Source: Symbiodinium natans (lineage: Eukaryota; Sar; Dinophyceae; Suessiales; Symbiodiniaceae). Taken from it: a stretch of 45,983 bases of DNA. The notes under the pieces are model-generated. The model was not told the DNA's origin, searched no databases, and saw only the letters and a list, made by a program, of their open reading frames with translations. Every line of letters begins with the position of its first letter. Positions within the stretch are counted from its first letter, which is position 1. This document shows positions 21,901 to 30,400 of the stretch, piece by piece. Where the stretch lies: assembly GCA_905221605.1 (NCBI GenBank), contig CAJNDS010000444.1:93397-139379 (forward strand). The letters are read 5' to 3'. Made by a program: the position numbers and the translations under genes.

Positions 21901-21944
21901 CTTTTCTGGCCAGGCATGGGTCAAGCTACAGGAACTCGGATGTG
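4795..21944 (+). CDS. PDZ-class I heme peroxidase, tandem copy 1 (25 exons)
   Basis: The gene spans 25 exons totalling 1012 nt in one continuous frame. Exons 1-8 give a leader and a PDZ domain; exons 9-25 give a class I peroxidase resembling ascorbate peroxidase. Such enzymes reduce H2O2 to water with a small reductant. Family residues are present: RLSWH in exon 10 (distal Arg, Trp, His), ALSGAH in exon 18 (proximal His), RSGFEGPW in exon 19 (Arg and Trp typical of ascorbate peroxidase) and FDN in exon 20 (Asp partner of the proximal His). Every acceptor is AG before G. Donors are 12 GC, 10 GT, 2 GA and one unresolved after exon 12. The start codon and last exon were not found, so targeting is unknown. 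Intron 16 (7574-20002) holds a retroelement. The paralogue lies downstream on the same strand. Confidence 0.85.
5786..6686. repeat. Intron 8 of copy 1 with degenerate GCGCCTTTAA / GAGGCTT repeats
   Basis: A C run occupies 5957-5988. From about 6040 to 6330 the sequence is a string of imperfect copies of AAGCGCCTTT. From about 6340 to 6550 it changes to imperfect GAGGCTT copies, which is close to the complement of the same theme (AAGCGCCTTT against AAAGAGGCTT). No coding function is seen. Copies of this pattern were not noticed elsewhere in the window. Confidence 0.6.
6687..7573 (+). CDS. Gene copy 1, exons 9-16: N-terminal half of peroxidase
   Basis: Exons: 6687-6736, 6821-6858, 6934-6963, 7035-7075, 7160-7194, 7301-7364, 7417-7461, 7526-7573. 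They encode in order VADLEKLMLVKGCGPI; MIRLSWHDAGVFNG with the distal heme-pocket Arg, Trp and His; SDGCPNAAMR; GGEHAFGANAGLQ; VAIPLLQAISDK; YVPKLISHADLWTLAANVAIK; VMGGPDIVTHFGRID; AQSPSEGATAATGRLP. Phases join without a break. The exon 12 end is the only unclear boundary: phase requires it at 7075, where the next bases are CG, not a usual donor. Exon 16 ends at a GA donor (GACGGC), as does its partner in copy 2. Introns here are short (52-106 bp), in contrast to the next one. Confidence 0.85.
7621..8635 (+). repeat. (TAC)n-type microsatellite, left of retroelement
   Basis: About 1 kb of imperfect TAC/CTA trinucleotide repeat with interspersed GAC, TGC, TTC and AGTACT variants. It continues on the far side of the retroelement (16969-17098), so the element sits inside the array. 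The long ORFs predicted here (poly-Thr, poly-Ser, poly-Val, poly-Leu in different frames) are simply translations of the repeat. Confidence 0.95.
8643..8764 (+). repeat. Left terminal repeat A1 of the retroelement
   Basis: These 122 bases are found again, with no mismatch that I can see, in reverse complement at 15275-15396 (A2). Identity stops exactly at GAAGCTTTC: after it the element body begins, with the first ATG at 8776. Identical terminal repeats normally arise when a retroelement is copied, which points to a recent insertion. Confidence 0.93.
8776..9711 (+). CDS. Retroelement ORF1, Pro/Ala/Ser-rich, gag-like position
   Basis: A 311-codon ORF beginning 12 bases after terminal repeat A1. 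The first 50 residues look folded (Ala-rich helix, SRAAVRDALAKLAAASEE); the rest is low-complexity Pro, Ala, Ser and Thr, including a short internal repeat (GSQSVPV twice). No domain is recognised. Its place as first ORF suggests a Gag-like structural protein. An overlapping frame (9672-9911) encodes a basic Arg/Lys/Ser-rich tail (RRPGQRPLW, SSSSSPKKHK) that would suit a nucleic-acid-binding end, so the ORF may once have continued there, with a frameshift near 9700. Function is inferred from position only. Confidence 0.5.
   Translation: MASASSASSSVSRAAVRDALAKLAAASEEVLLSEAIWFQPQHRLARASLLLVEVALPRSPVCSDSEVEQGDDGPPALAGPKAADGSQSVPVGAPGSAQVPTPGSQSVPVSASAMDAPAPGLKLLPGKTGPPPTKAGMSKPSGPDGPNAAPPPKKAGSQPTTSTSPPAAPQVPVKNPTVVKPLTLKGAPPMKYPPAVPSATSVVVSADQPAASPAHCSGTSANVRIGSAEDAVAALGVGSCMTPVVQPSAHISRPSSSGTARMGGGGGPPSTPTPASTTSPSATADKGSTPGQAGNSVAVCSATVTSSSLRF
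10067..11755 (+). pseudogene. Tyrosine recombinase of the retroelement (frameshifted)
   Basis: A 562-codon ORF with the catalytic plan of a tyrosine recombinase. It integrates the circular or linear cDNA by strand exchange through a Tyr nucleophile. Box I Arg is in WFLLRGVEMANLR (Arg codon 10787-10789). A beta-strand Lys lies in LPISKTDPTARG, a motif I associate with DIRS-type recombinases. The nucleophile is the Tyr in GRWGSAAVFRYIQEA (codon 11318-11320). The His-x-x-Arg box (HTFRVAGSQMFARSG) is present at 11227-11238 but in another frame than the rest. Two compensating indels, near 11205 and 11285, thus put 25-30 codons out of frame and remove two catalytic residues from the product. The C-terminus is Cys-containing and ends in a Ser/Glu-rich tail. 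Confidence 0.85.
11769..12533 (+). CDS. Retroelement ORF3, unknown function, in-frame TGA
   Basis: A 254-codon ORF starting at the ATG at 11769, 14 bases after the recombinase stop. No family recognised. Visible features: an N-terminal part with FATSAAVNKSVFVLLQERG, a Ser/Thr-rich linker (SPTVAQTATTGSSSTTA) and a C-terminal domain from GYWKDFIRDYEA to IHDYIDW. The TGA at 12531-12533 follows a Trp codon. Reading on in the same frame gives QDMVRDNPSRFPQIRQYW, then KASWDIAMAMRSEVTF, to about 12690, which looks like the continuation of the same domain. TGA is therefore probably a mutated TGG. It could be a capsid or accessory protein; that is a guess from position between the recombinase and the methyltransferase. 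Confidence 0.55.
   Translation: MPPATSSPSFQDFATSAAVNKSVFVLLQERGIVAPGVFYHHFTDKTRVAKFLEPLRAGVEIGGTTHRRTEDELLVDQATLLEMWDLIEQSRTPSTQSPTVAQTATTGSSSTTAAEDKKLPKGYWKDFIRDYEAVVVDNRPRKFPVHLIAGADDILARMVSEKKNLSFTPVQLGELLAARHFTPSHQVNPWSLKNRDDPSVKMFAKEDGTFEKVAKTVPEPQRLLTMLDALDGVRWAFVFAAWGENADIHDYIDW
13209..14230 (+). pseudogene. C5-cytosine DNA methyltransferase domain (frameshifted)
   Basis: Motifs of C5 methyltransferases occur in order. Motif I is LSFFDGIATALFALKGLG (near 13230-13285), which binds S-adenosylmethionine. Motif IV is GAPPCHDFS, with the nucleophilic Cys codon at 13469-13471. Motif VI is AENV (13598-13609), a motif VIII-like part is SRPRLWW, and a motif X-like part is KQLGNAWH (14158-14181). 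The FDGIAT form resembles DNMT3-type enzymes. Such enzymes methylate cytosine at carbon 5. The ORF is broken: between motifs I and IV the better frame is the alternative one (EDIAKIANLRALRGDN, about 13295-13345), and near 14045 the frame moves again before motif X. A long Pro-rich region (12700-13200) precedes the domain. Most DIRS methyltransferases I know of are described as adenine type, so the C5 type is notable. Confidence 0.8.
14410..15130 (+). pseudogene. Reverse transcriptase, N-terminal part (truncated by inversion)
   Basis: The frame follows the methyltransferase and encodes a helical region (QRQRALGLAVVGLRRAV, then VVEDLRSLTQEVRED) and the fingers of a DIRS-type RT: GRVVGP, VHVAKAFPVVQE and KVRRADDWLRSFHNATV. 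The palm motifs that should follow are missing. At 15131 the sequence turns into terminal-repeat sequence (copy P2). The missing part begins on the opposite strand at 16925. The last RT codons before the break are GTG GTG GCT (15122-15130). Joining GCT to the CCT codon read from 16925 leftwards keeps the frame. Confidence 0.82.
15129..15567 (+). repeat. Internal repeat block P2-A2-B1-P1 (inverted circle-junction-like region)
   Basis: Four units lie side by side. P2 (15129-15242) and P1 (15454-15567) are 114-bp direct repeats of each other, identical as far as I can read. A2 (15275-15396) is the reverse complement of the left terminus A1. B1 (15397-15441) is the reverse complement of the right terminus B2 (16924-16968). 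A2 and B1 abut exactly, so the complement of this block reads right end then left end, as in a circular element. As it stands it resembles the internal complementary region of DIRS1, which is thought to align both cDNA ends. Confidence 0.9.
15413..16925 (-). pseudogene. Reverse transcriptase palm/thumb and RNase H (inverted part)
   Basis: Read on the - strand from 16925. RT palm: SAVDHEGAYRTLPV (motif A, catalytic Asp), LPFGATSSVWGYLR (motif B), HYVDDFFN (motif C, YVDD at 16671-16682), then KPPAQVNTLLGVLWE (connection). Near 16400 the frame shifts and continues as GGVGRALLRPIYARQHV and an RNase H domain with ILYSDAF, FWLEAIAQ, CFVDNSAAEHAL and SFHRVSSAENLSDAISRGE, which supply the acidic residues of the active site. 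The frame runs into repeat P1 and stops inside B1. The RT start lies 1.8 kb away on the other strand, so no complete RT can be made. The frameshift is a further lesion. Confidence 0.85.
16924..16968 (+). repeat. Right terminal repeat B2 of the retroelement
   Basis: These 45 bases are repeated in reverse complement at 15397-15441 without visible mismatch. They end in GACTTGTC, and the TAC microsatellite resumes directly afterwards (CGAGTACTACTACTTC). The hexamer ACTTGT inside this end is also present at the left edge (8636-8641) and at the internal B1/A2 junction, the behaviour expected of a recombinase crossover core. Confidence 0.9.
16969..17098 (+). repeat. (TAC)n microsatellite, right of retroelement
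   Basis: Imperfect then perfect TAC repeat, continuing the array interrupted by the element. It is followed by a few CCGCTACCACTAC variants to about 17145. Confidence 0.95.
17217..17242 (+). repeat. Short interstitial telomere-like (CCCTAAA) run
   Basis: AACCCTCAACCCTAAACCCTAAACCC contains about three units of the plant/alveolate-type telomere repeat. It lies between the TAC array and the complementary GTA array. Confidence 0.8.
17283..17930 (+). repeat. Compound microsatellite: GTA, GGTA, GTAGTAT, GTCGTCGTA
   Basis: Successive blocks: (GTA)n at 17288-17415; (GGTA)n at about 17424-17494; a 7-bp GTAGTAT array at about 17496-17622; GGTAGTTG variants; (GTA)n; then a 9-bp array alternating GTC and GTA (about 17707-17825), then (GTA)n again. 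The GTA arrays are the reverse complement of the TAC arrays at 7621-8635 and 16969-17098. Predicted ORFs are repeat translations. Confidence 0.95.
17931..18847. other. AT-richer intronic sequence, nothing recognised
   Basis: No coding motif, RNA gene or strong repeat is visible. The only local feature is a short duplicated phrase GGAATCGAGTTTGGAATCGAG near 18259. Confidence 0.5.
18848..19052 (+). repeat. Compound microsatellite: GGTG, TG, CTGTGTGT, CTGT, CCGT
   Basis: The unit changes stepwise along the tract: (GGTG)n, then (TG)n, then an 8-mer TGTGTCTG, then (CTGT)n, then (CCGT)n. This is a typical record of a slippage tract that has mutated and re-expanded. ORFs here (poly Cys/Val, or Thr/Asp/Arg on the other strand) are artefacts. 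Confidence 0.95.
19268..19589 (+). repeat. Two-copy 162-bp tandem duplication
   Basis: Copy one at 19268-19429 and copy two from 19430 are nearly identical, beginning AACATGAGACTCGTGATGG. The main difference is loss of three bases in the second copy (GATCATCTGTG against GATCTGTG). It lies in intron 16 of copy 1. The encoded peptide repeat in minus-strand ORFs has no family resemblance. Confidence 0.93.
20003..21944 (+). CDS. Gene copy 1, exons 17-25: C-terminal half of peroxidase
   Basis: Exons: 20003-20050, 20163-20212, 20297-20339, 20453-20485, 20610-20632, 20750-20777, 20911-20949, 21014-21064, 21914-21944. Products in order: DGDKDAQHLRDIFRPK; GFTDKDIVALSGAHTVG (proximal heme His); ACHADRSGFEGPWT (ascorbate-peroxidase-type Arg and Trp); DKLKFDNTYFQ (Asp hydrogen-bonded to the proximal His); DLLNKTW; SGKEMMLTT; DMALVEDPKFKEY; VMKYASNQGAFFDDYKE; AWVKLQELGC. 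Donors are mostly GC. The exon at 20610 is only 23 nt. The intron before the last exon (21065-21913) holds the AT-rich palindromic repeat. The stop codon lies in a further exon that I could not find. Confidence 0.85.
21480..21720 (+). repeat. AT-rich degenerate GAATCCTATTAAAAT repeat, short block
   Basis: Imperfect copies of GAATCCTATTAAAAT and its complement-like form (AATAGGATTC) follow each other at 10-40 bp spacing. The same family forms a larger block at 37080-37745. It sits within intron 24 of copy 1. Confidence 0.7.
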
Positions 21945-24663
21945 GTCTGCGACTTGTGCAGAGTTATCGACCGAGACTGTGCCATCGGGGGCGTTGTGGA
22001 CTCATTCGCGCTCCCTTAGGCCAGTTGCGGGACATCCTCTGACGGCCTGCCTTTTGCAAGTTTCAACGGGTGCTCGACCACGCAGATGCCTGTGACCCTC
22101 GTGTCATCTCGCGTGGCTTGCATATGCTCTTCTCTGAGATTAGTATATGCAGACTCAAGTCTTCTGTGGGCAAATGTTATCAGTGTTGGTCAATAGTTCA
22201 GTAGTTTTCGGGCCGCGTAGAACATGGTTCGGCTCAGAGATTCAGCTCCAAACACGGTTTGGCTCAGAGTTTGGGCGCCAGCAGTGCATGCGTGGTGCGT
22301 GCATGGCTTGCCTTCCATGGCAAATGCCAGTGTTGCTGCCTGTTCTTCAGTGGCCTTCATGTACCGGTTGTGTCGTATACTTTGAGAGCCAGAGCTGTCA
22401 GAAACCGTCAAAACTCCCCCGCCCCCTCCATGCATCGTGGCTTCTTGTTGCTACTGGTTGGTACTTGCTGCGCCGAAAATGTCGAGGCCAAAGTACGGGC
22501 GTTATCGAACGATGGCAAAGATCCATCGCCTACTTCGCTAGCACGATCACACAAAACAATGGACGGCTGCGGGGGTCCGACTCAGGGCAGCCTGATGCGT
22601 GCCCTTCAAGAGCCAAGTCGCTGAGCACTTTCTTTTTACACAGACAGTGATTGATTGTGAGCTTCGAATCTTCCGACTTCGGCTTGCGAATTCTGCATCC
22701 CGTTGATTGAGGCTTGAAGCCCCCCAAGGGAAATCAGCTCATGGAAAACTCATAAGAGTCCAGTCTGCGCTAAACAGAACCAGCGAAGGAGACCTGAAAG
22801 GCTTGCCTTCCAGACCTTTGTCTCATTGCATTGCGTTACGCAATGCATTGCAGTATGAACACTCGCTCAGGCTTGCATTTCTGAAAGAGGCTTTCACATG
22901 GGACCCGTGAAGGGTCCCCGGTTGTGGCGCAGGCAGTTCAAGAAGTGTTGACTCCAGATCTTGCCGTTCATCTGATACAGCGCCTCACCAGATCTCTCAC
23001 CAGAGTTGTTTGTGGTTGTCGACTTTGCACTGTCTCACATCGCTCTCGCCGTTGGCAAGAAAAGGGTCAATCCACTCTGAACCCACAGGGCCCCACACAT
23101 GCTGGTCGACACGAGCCGACACCAATTCATGACAAGACTTGCTGCCAAGCAAATGTTCATAGCAGGTCCATCATGTCCCACCGGCATTCGTATCAGTTTG
23201 AGGTACAGCAACGGTTTCCAGAACCAATGCTGCATAGCTAACACAAAGCAAGAGACTTGCCGTTCGTCTCGTTTGGTGCTCTTTCGCCGTGACCAGGTGA
23301 AGCTGCCAACATAGTTCGGCGAAGATTTCGAGGGGCTGAAGACAGCAGCAATAATTGCAAAATCACATTACGGGTGTCCATCAGCATCGCCGAATGGTCT
23401 TCATAACGCAGTGTGGTTGGATTGCTTCCCTGGTTTACCGCAGCATGGCAGACAACGACAAGCTCCTGAATGAGTTTGGGGTACGGGGTGTAAGTTAGCC
23501 TGTTGCGTGGGTCGGGATTGCACATGTGCTAGTCGCTGAGAATCAGGCTGTCCGCAACCCTTTAGAAGAGCGAGCTGACGCGAGCAGTGCTCCTTTAACG
23601 AAATGATTATGATTGCTCACCGATTTTGCAGGTCAGCATCGTCCTGACAGTGGCGCTCAAGGCATGATGCTGTGACCAGGGTATTCCAGGACCACAATTT
23701 CCGCATCTTCAGTGGCACGCGCTTGGCCACAGATTCTCTACAAAGTTGCTCAGCGAAGAGGCTCAAAGTTATGAGCACCAGAACTCCAAACCCCAAACTG
23801 TGCTGCGACCGTGGCGACCGCCTGTTGTAGTTTTGGTCCCTTACCGCTGCCGGACTCGACTCGGCGTTTCACATTGGGCGTTCGGAGTTGCAGAGGTCGA
23901 AAAATCAGGCCCGTTGCCGATGAGTGTCTCCAGGGACAGCTAGACACTGCATTTACCGAAAGCCCTTGGAGAAGGCTTGGCGATATGCAGAACAGGGCCA
24001 TGGTATGTAGCGGTTGTTCGTGCCCTGGGCATCTACCATCATGCTTCAACTTGAGGAGGCTGAGGGCCAAGGTTGGCGAGGGGGGACGAGGAAGGGCACT
24101 CATAACATGAATTACATGGCCGGCTGCCTCGTCTTTATGCTTTCAGCCTTTGTTTGGTGTGGTGTAACTCTTACCAGTCCTGCACTGCTTACCTGGAGGT
24201 TTCGTGCCCTCCAAACTGCAAACAAGATCATAGATCACTGCCTCTGCCGGGATCAGAGCGGGCTTTGCGGGCAAAGCCGCTGCCTGCCCAAGGCCGGGGG
24301 TAATAAAACCCGGAACCGCACACGGCGCACAGTCCCCCAGTCATTTTGTGTCGTGTCTCTTGTAGCGGCTAGAGCTTCAAACGCTCTGCCGGCATCTTGT
24401 GTTTGGGACAGGTTCCATTTTTGCACGGAACGCCATGGGCAACACAGCGTGTCGAACTCTGCTGGAATTTGTGGAGTAGGGTCCGAGAAGGTTGGATGCG
24501 GCTCTTGTCTGAGTGCTGAGGTGCTGCCAATCCGAAGCTAACGATGGTGTTGCAGATGCGCATGTCGATGCCAAACCCATTCTGGCCTGCGTGCGTCACT
24601 TGTGGCATCTTGTTTCTGGCTGTTGTCCAGAAGGTAAATTGCAGAGTTGGGCTTCAGTTGCAG
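21945..24663. other. Intergenic region between tandem copies
   Basis: It should contain the last exon and 3' end of copy 1 and the start of copy 2, but I cannot place them. No promoter motif, spliced-leader acceptor or RNA gene could be supported. Short ORFs here show no family features. Confidence 0.4.
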
Positions 24664-27414
24664 GAAAATGCTTTGCCGGCTTTGCCGTTCATCTCTGGTG
24701 GTGACACAGAGCAGGCTTGGAAGCATTGACCAAAAGCGTTGAACCGCATTGAATGCATAGCAATCCGAAGAGGAACGGGTCTACCACGTGACGCTCTCGA
24801 AGCCTGAAGCTTACTTTGCGTCAGGCCGCTGCACGATGCCGCTATAGGTGCAGCGAATGGCTGCCAACTTGCTTTTGACTTCTTGAGTACAATCTTCTAC
24901 ATTAAGGTCGCCTGGGCAGAAGCTGGGCTTGGACGTTGATTACATGGCGGAGCCGCGGTCCCAGACAGCAGTACTGAATCAATCCGAGACCGTCCCTGTT
25001 CGCATCTCCAGTCAGCGACTGCGACTGTAACTTGGTGTTTGACGCTGTCGTTCATAGCTGTACGGTTGCCCTACGCATAGTATCATCCTGGCTATAGTGG
25101 GGCGACTGCCATGTGCCTTGACTTGGTATTGCTGCATCAGAACTTCTGGAATGTCATTGCAGATGCTTGTGTCTGCGTTTCCTTGTTTTTGTTTGTTTTG
25201 TTTTGTTTGTTTTGTTTTGTTTGTTTTGTTTGTCTTGCTTGTTTTGCTTGTTTTGCATGTGTTGCTTGTTTTGCTTGTGTTGCTTGTTTTGCTTGTTTTG
25301 CTTGTTTTGCTTGTTTTGCTTGGTTTGCTTGTTTCGCTTGTTTCGCTTGTTTCGCTTATTTCGCCTGTTTCTCTTGTTTTTGTTTGTTTTGTTTCTTTTT
25401 GTTTGTTTTGTTTGTTATGCTTGTTTTGCTTGTTTTTTTTTTGTTTTGTTTGTTCTTGTTTGTTCTTGTTTGTTTTGTTTGTTTTGTTTGTTTTGTTGTT
25501 TTGTTCGTTCGTTTGGCTGGTTGTTTGGTTGTTGGTTGTTGGTTGTTTGGTTGTTGGGTGTTGGCTGTTGTGTGTTGGCTGTTTGGTGTTGGCTGCTGGC
25601 TGCTAGTTGTGGGTTTTTTTTGTGGGTGGTTTTTGGGGGTTGTTTTTGGCACACGCTTCTTTCGCCGCCGTGGAAGGGTTGTCGAGTTCTGCATTCTTGC
25701 TGGGGGTGGGGGGGAGCGGTTACGTCCCTTGTGTTGCGTGCAGTCCGAAACCTCGGTATTTACAGTGGTTTTTTTGTCTTGGGTTTGTCCGGTCCGTAGT
25801 GCTCGAGATGTTCGCCCACTTTGTCGGTGTTTGACGGAAAACGCTGTTTCTGACATTGTTTTTGGGCGGGGGGCGGGGGGGGTGGGTGTTTCCCGAAACC
25901 TCGGTATTTACAATGCTTTCGACACTTTTCGATTGTTTTTTTCTCGCGCGCCGTAAACGAATTGTTTGCATTTCTTCGCCGTTTCTCTTTCCAGGGCGGG
26001 GCGTGCCGCTTCGGAATCCTCGGTATTTACAGCGTTTTCGGGGCTTTTCCAGAAAAACTCTCGGTATTTACAGTTCTTTCTGCGGGTTTTTGAAGGCCGG
26101 GAAGGCCTGACATTTAGTCCGGGTTTTGGAATTGGGGTTGCGGTTTCAAACTTGGACCCCAAAACCCTGCAGTGGAAGAAGTTTGGCGAGTTTCCTGTCG
26201 ATGTGGCATGTCTTTTTGCCTTGTTTTTCTCCTTGAGCCCTTTTTGACTGCAGGCTTAGGTTTGCGGGTTGACGGTTTAGGCGTTTTCTTTGACAAAAAT
26301 TAGAAACTAAACGAACTTTTCCCGGACATGTGTGTTGCCAAAGCCCCACGTTTTTTCTAAATCATGCAACCCTTGCACGGCGGCGAAAGAAGCGCCTTCC
26401 TTGTCTTTGTGGATGGTTTTTGTGTGTGGTTTTTGTGGGTTGTTTTTGAAGGTGTTTGTTGTGGATGGTTTTTTGTGGCTGGTTTATGTGGGTGGTTTTT
26501 TCGGGTGGTTTTTCCTGGTAGGTTTTGTGGGTGGTTTTGCAGGTGGTTTTTGTGGGTGTGTTTTTTGTTTTTGTGGGTGGGTTTTTGGAGGTGGTTTTTG
26601 CGGGTGGTTTTTGCGGGTGGTTTTTGCGGGTGGTTTTTGCGGGTGGTTTTTGCGGGTGGTTTTTGCGAGTGCTTTTTGCGGGTGGTTTTTGCGGGTGGTT
26701 TTTGCGGGTGGTTTTTGTGGGTGGTTTTTGCGGGTGCTGCTTTTCTCCCCTAAACTTAGAACCCGAACCCCCGTCTTGTGCGACAGAGGTTCATGGGGCG
26801 GCGAGGGGGGAACATGGAGGGGGTGGGTGTGTGACAGCGACATTTCCCCATCAAAATGCATATACTTAGATATAAGGTGCAGTCTTTTTTTGGTTCAAAA
26901 CGGCTGAAGGCGGAAAATCTTGCCCATCATGCACGTCACGGGTGGCATTGCCGAGCGAGGGCCTTCTTCTGCGCAAGCCAGTGCATGAATGCTAGGGGCA
27001 CTTCTTTATCTCCCAGGGAATGGAACAAGCAGTTTCCGGACAAAAAGCTGAACAGTGGTGATGCTTGGCTGTATGAAGCATGGGTCGTTGGAAGCCGTTC
27101 TTTGGACAGCCTTGGTCGGTGTGGCTGAGGATAGCATTCTGGAGGTTAACGGCGTTTCAGGCGGCCGCTCTGTCCGATGCATATGGGCACAGTACATGGA
27201 GCGATCCATATTGGCAGGGGATGTCGTGGAGATGCTCGAGAGATGCAAAGCTGATGACACGCTCAAGCCTGGTGCCCACCACGAGTTCGCATTCTCTGTC
27301 GTCTCAGCGCGTTTGCGAACGTCCCACATTCCCGACCATTTCCACAGTTCGCATTGCGCCGCATCCGCCCCGCCAAGGATGAAGCTGTGCCGATGCTTGA
27401 CGTACGAGCACTTG
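24664..27414 (+). CDS. Gene copy 2, exons 1-8: leader and PDZ domain
   Basis: Exons: 24664-24714, 24773-24801, 24907-24951, 26910-26954, 27017-27059, 27130-27160, 27218-27266, 27378-27414. Products: a leader ending LPFISGGDTEQ; ERVYHVTLSK; SPGQKLGLDVDYMAE (GLGF-type loop); RKILPIMHVTGGIAE; EWNKQFPDKKLNSG; DSILEVNGVS; GDVVEMLERCKADDTLK; MKLCRCLTYEHL. This is a complete PDZ core. Exon 5 uses a GA donor (GATGCT). Intron 3 (24952-26909) is filled by T-rich minisatellites and by four copies of a CTCGGTATTTACA motif. Confidence 0.82.
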
Positions 27415-30400
27415 GTCGTCAGCCTAAGGGTTCTTGATTCTTTGTACAATTTTGTACATCGCACTGTGCTTCCCTGTGCTTCTGAGATGTGTCTTCTGTC
27501 ATGATGTGTCTGAGGGAATGGATTAGGGAGATGTCGCGGTCTCTTCTGGTGTTGCTGTAGCCATCCCAGGTGGAGGATTTGGAAAAGCTTCTCCGGCGGA
27601 AGGAGTGCGGGCCCATTATGCGCGGACCTCTGCCTGTAGTCTCGGAAACTTATGATGCTACTCGTATCTGTTCGTCGTAATTAGCCGTAGATAGTGCCTT
27701 GATTTGCGCGTTGCTTCTCAATTCTATTCGCTGTAGTTACTTCAACTTGTGGGCAAACTGCATTGTGAACCGTATGCCGTATGCCCTGCAGCATCCGGCA
27801 GCTTGCCCACTTGAGTGGCTTTGGTTTTTGACTCGGAAGGTGTTGCTCAGATACCAGAGCTTCAGAGTGTGATTCAAACATCTTATCATTCACTGTTTGT
27901 CGGCGACACTACCCCTGGTTTTTGTAGCGGTTGGTTTGGGAACCAGGCGATCCAGGAAAATGACGCATAGTGCTTCGGTTTCGACGCAACCCCCTTGTGT
28001 CCTGGCGATGTGCATCTCGTCCGGTCTGTCGCGACAAGATGGGTGCATGGACATATACGCACAAGGATCAAGGCCCCCAAAAGTCTGGCCGAGCATGCCG
28101 GTCATTTTTGAAGATGTTGAGCCTGAGGGAGGAGAAGGCCGCGAACATTGCGCAAGTAGCTTAACACTGTCAGCACAAAAACTTGTCCGCGTACTTTCCG
28201 CAGCTGCAAATCCCGGATGGCGCACGCCACAACGTGGCAGAAAGTCTGGAAAGATGCTGCACATGTTTGGTGCGGAATGGGTTTGTATTGGCATCTACAG
28301 TGCGGAATGTACGAGCGGCCCATTTCTGGGCAAACCCGCATCATGCAAAGTCGTGGTCCATCCCACACTCGTTCTCGCTTACGAGTGACCGAAGAATGTA
28401 CCGGACAGACTCCCAGGGTACTCCTTCTACCCGAGAAGCGTCAAAAGGCCTGTGTAGATGACGAGCAACCGATGTATCGGATCTGACAGGGCTTCAAGAC
28501 ATTGAAGTGCCGGGACCGTGGCTTCGTGTTTGCCCGCACTGTCATGTGTGCCAATGCATTGGCCCATGCCAATGCTATTTCCATTGTTCGAGTCACCTCT
28601 TCCTCCCCAGCACGCGAGTATCGTTTACTTCTGTTGCTGAAGAACTTGTCTTCTAGAGCCTTTTCGGCTCATATTGGCCCTCGCATGAGCTTGGATTGCG
28701 TTGTTCCCCACATCATCATGTGGGGTTCTTGTTTTTCTTAGCTGAACTTGCCACTCCGCCTGCCTGCCAGCCTGTGCCCGCACCTGCCCCACGTGACATG
28801 TACTTATGTCCCATGATATGCATGTCATCCCCAGCCATGACACATGACATGTATGTCTACACTACACATTGACACACTGCCACGCATATACAAGCATGTA
28901 GATGGGTATACAGATAGATACAGATAGACGACCTGGAGCTGTCATGACTCGACGACCTGTTCTCTAGGGGAGCTGTTAGTGGGGGAAAATCCGTGGCCTG
29001 AAGCCTCGCTGGGAACGACGACAAAGGCCACCCCCAAAAACCCATCATGAGCATCAGCTGGGCGCGGCTTGAAATGAAACGCTCGCAACCAAACCGCAAG
29101 ACCCCCGACAGATGCTTTCAGAGAGGCCCGAAACTAACAAAATGGTTTGTTTGGTGTTGGTCATCGTGGTGCTTGCGTCGCACGGTCAGATTCTGAGTAC
29201 GCGAAAGGAGCCAGAAAGAGAATAGAACATGTGCGGTTATCCGGTGTGTAATTCACGTGTTGAACTTGAACTGATGGGCGGCAGAGGGATCTACAGGTAG
29301 CACATTTTTTTGTTTAGACTTCAGCCGTAGCCTGTGCCAGTGAAAGCCTGGTTGGCTGAGGGTGCGGCTGTCGTGGCACGATGCCGGCATCTACAACGGC
29401 GCCTCACCCGGACACTTTCCATGCCTTAGGGAACCATATGAGCACACGTGTTGCGCATACATTTCAGGTGTTACTGGTATCTTTCTGCTGCCGGCACAGT
29501 AAGAATCCTACTGCGTAGCCCGGCCATGTCCGGCAACAGCACACGAGGGTCACTAGAGCTTGAAGAGCTTGAAGATTTTGAAGTGCTTGAATTACTGCAG
29601 ACCAAAAGGCTTTTACTGTGATGCTGTTTGCCTTTCGAACAGGCTTGAACACGTTGAACACGTGCCCTGCACAGGCGCAGATGGATGCCCGAACGCCGCA
29701 TTGCGTTTGCCCGGTGGTTGGCTGAGTCTTTCCATTCTGGTCGGGTGCTTCCAAATTCCGACGCATGTCACGACAAAGATGCTCTAGTTGCGTTGGCCAA
29801 GGTGGAGGCGAGCATGCACTCGCAGCGAATGCTGGCTTGCTGGTATCCCAGCTGTTCACACTCATGCTGGCATGCGCTTTTTGATGCCCGATGCTGATAC
29901 TTAGCAGAAATGACCCGATGAACTTGTCAACGGATGTTCAAGCATTTTGAAGAACCAAGCCACAGCAATTCTTAAGAGAAAACGTGGCTGCAGAGGATAC
30001 GAAAGACAGCGATCTTAGGAGCCCGTGGTGGTTAGAGAATAACAAGTCGAACAAGTCAAAGAAACTTTGCACCAGCTGCGAAGAGCTACGGGTCGCATAA
30101 GCGAGAAGCTCACGGAAGCCCTGCTTCCCCCAGAGCCCGAACATGCCCAGCAGGAGTTGAAGGCTTGAGGGATGAAGGGCCCCGACACGATTGAAATTAT
30201 GCAGGGGCCGATTTTCTGGCTATGCAGGGCTTCAGGGTTCAGGGCCGGTTTACAGGGTTCTTGCACATATGGAGGCCTTTATGCGAGGTTAATGTGGGCC
30301 CCACTATTATAGTCATTTATTAACTGGCCTCCCACAACTGTAGCCACAACCATAACTTTGAGACAAGATTTTGGAAATGAACTTGTCCCAGGGACGGCCC

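Noticed and set aside
25111-25956. Cys/Phe/Leu-rich ORFs resembling a membrane protein
   Set aside because: They translate the TTGTTTTG minisatellite; all three frames look alike.
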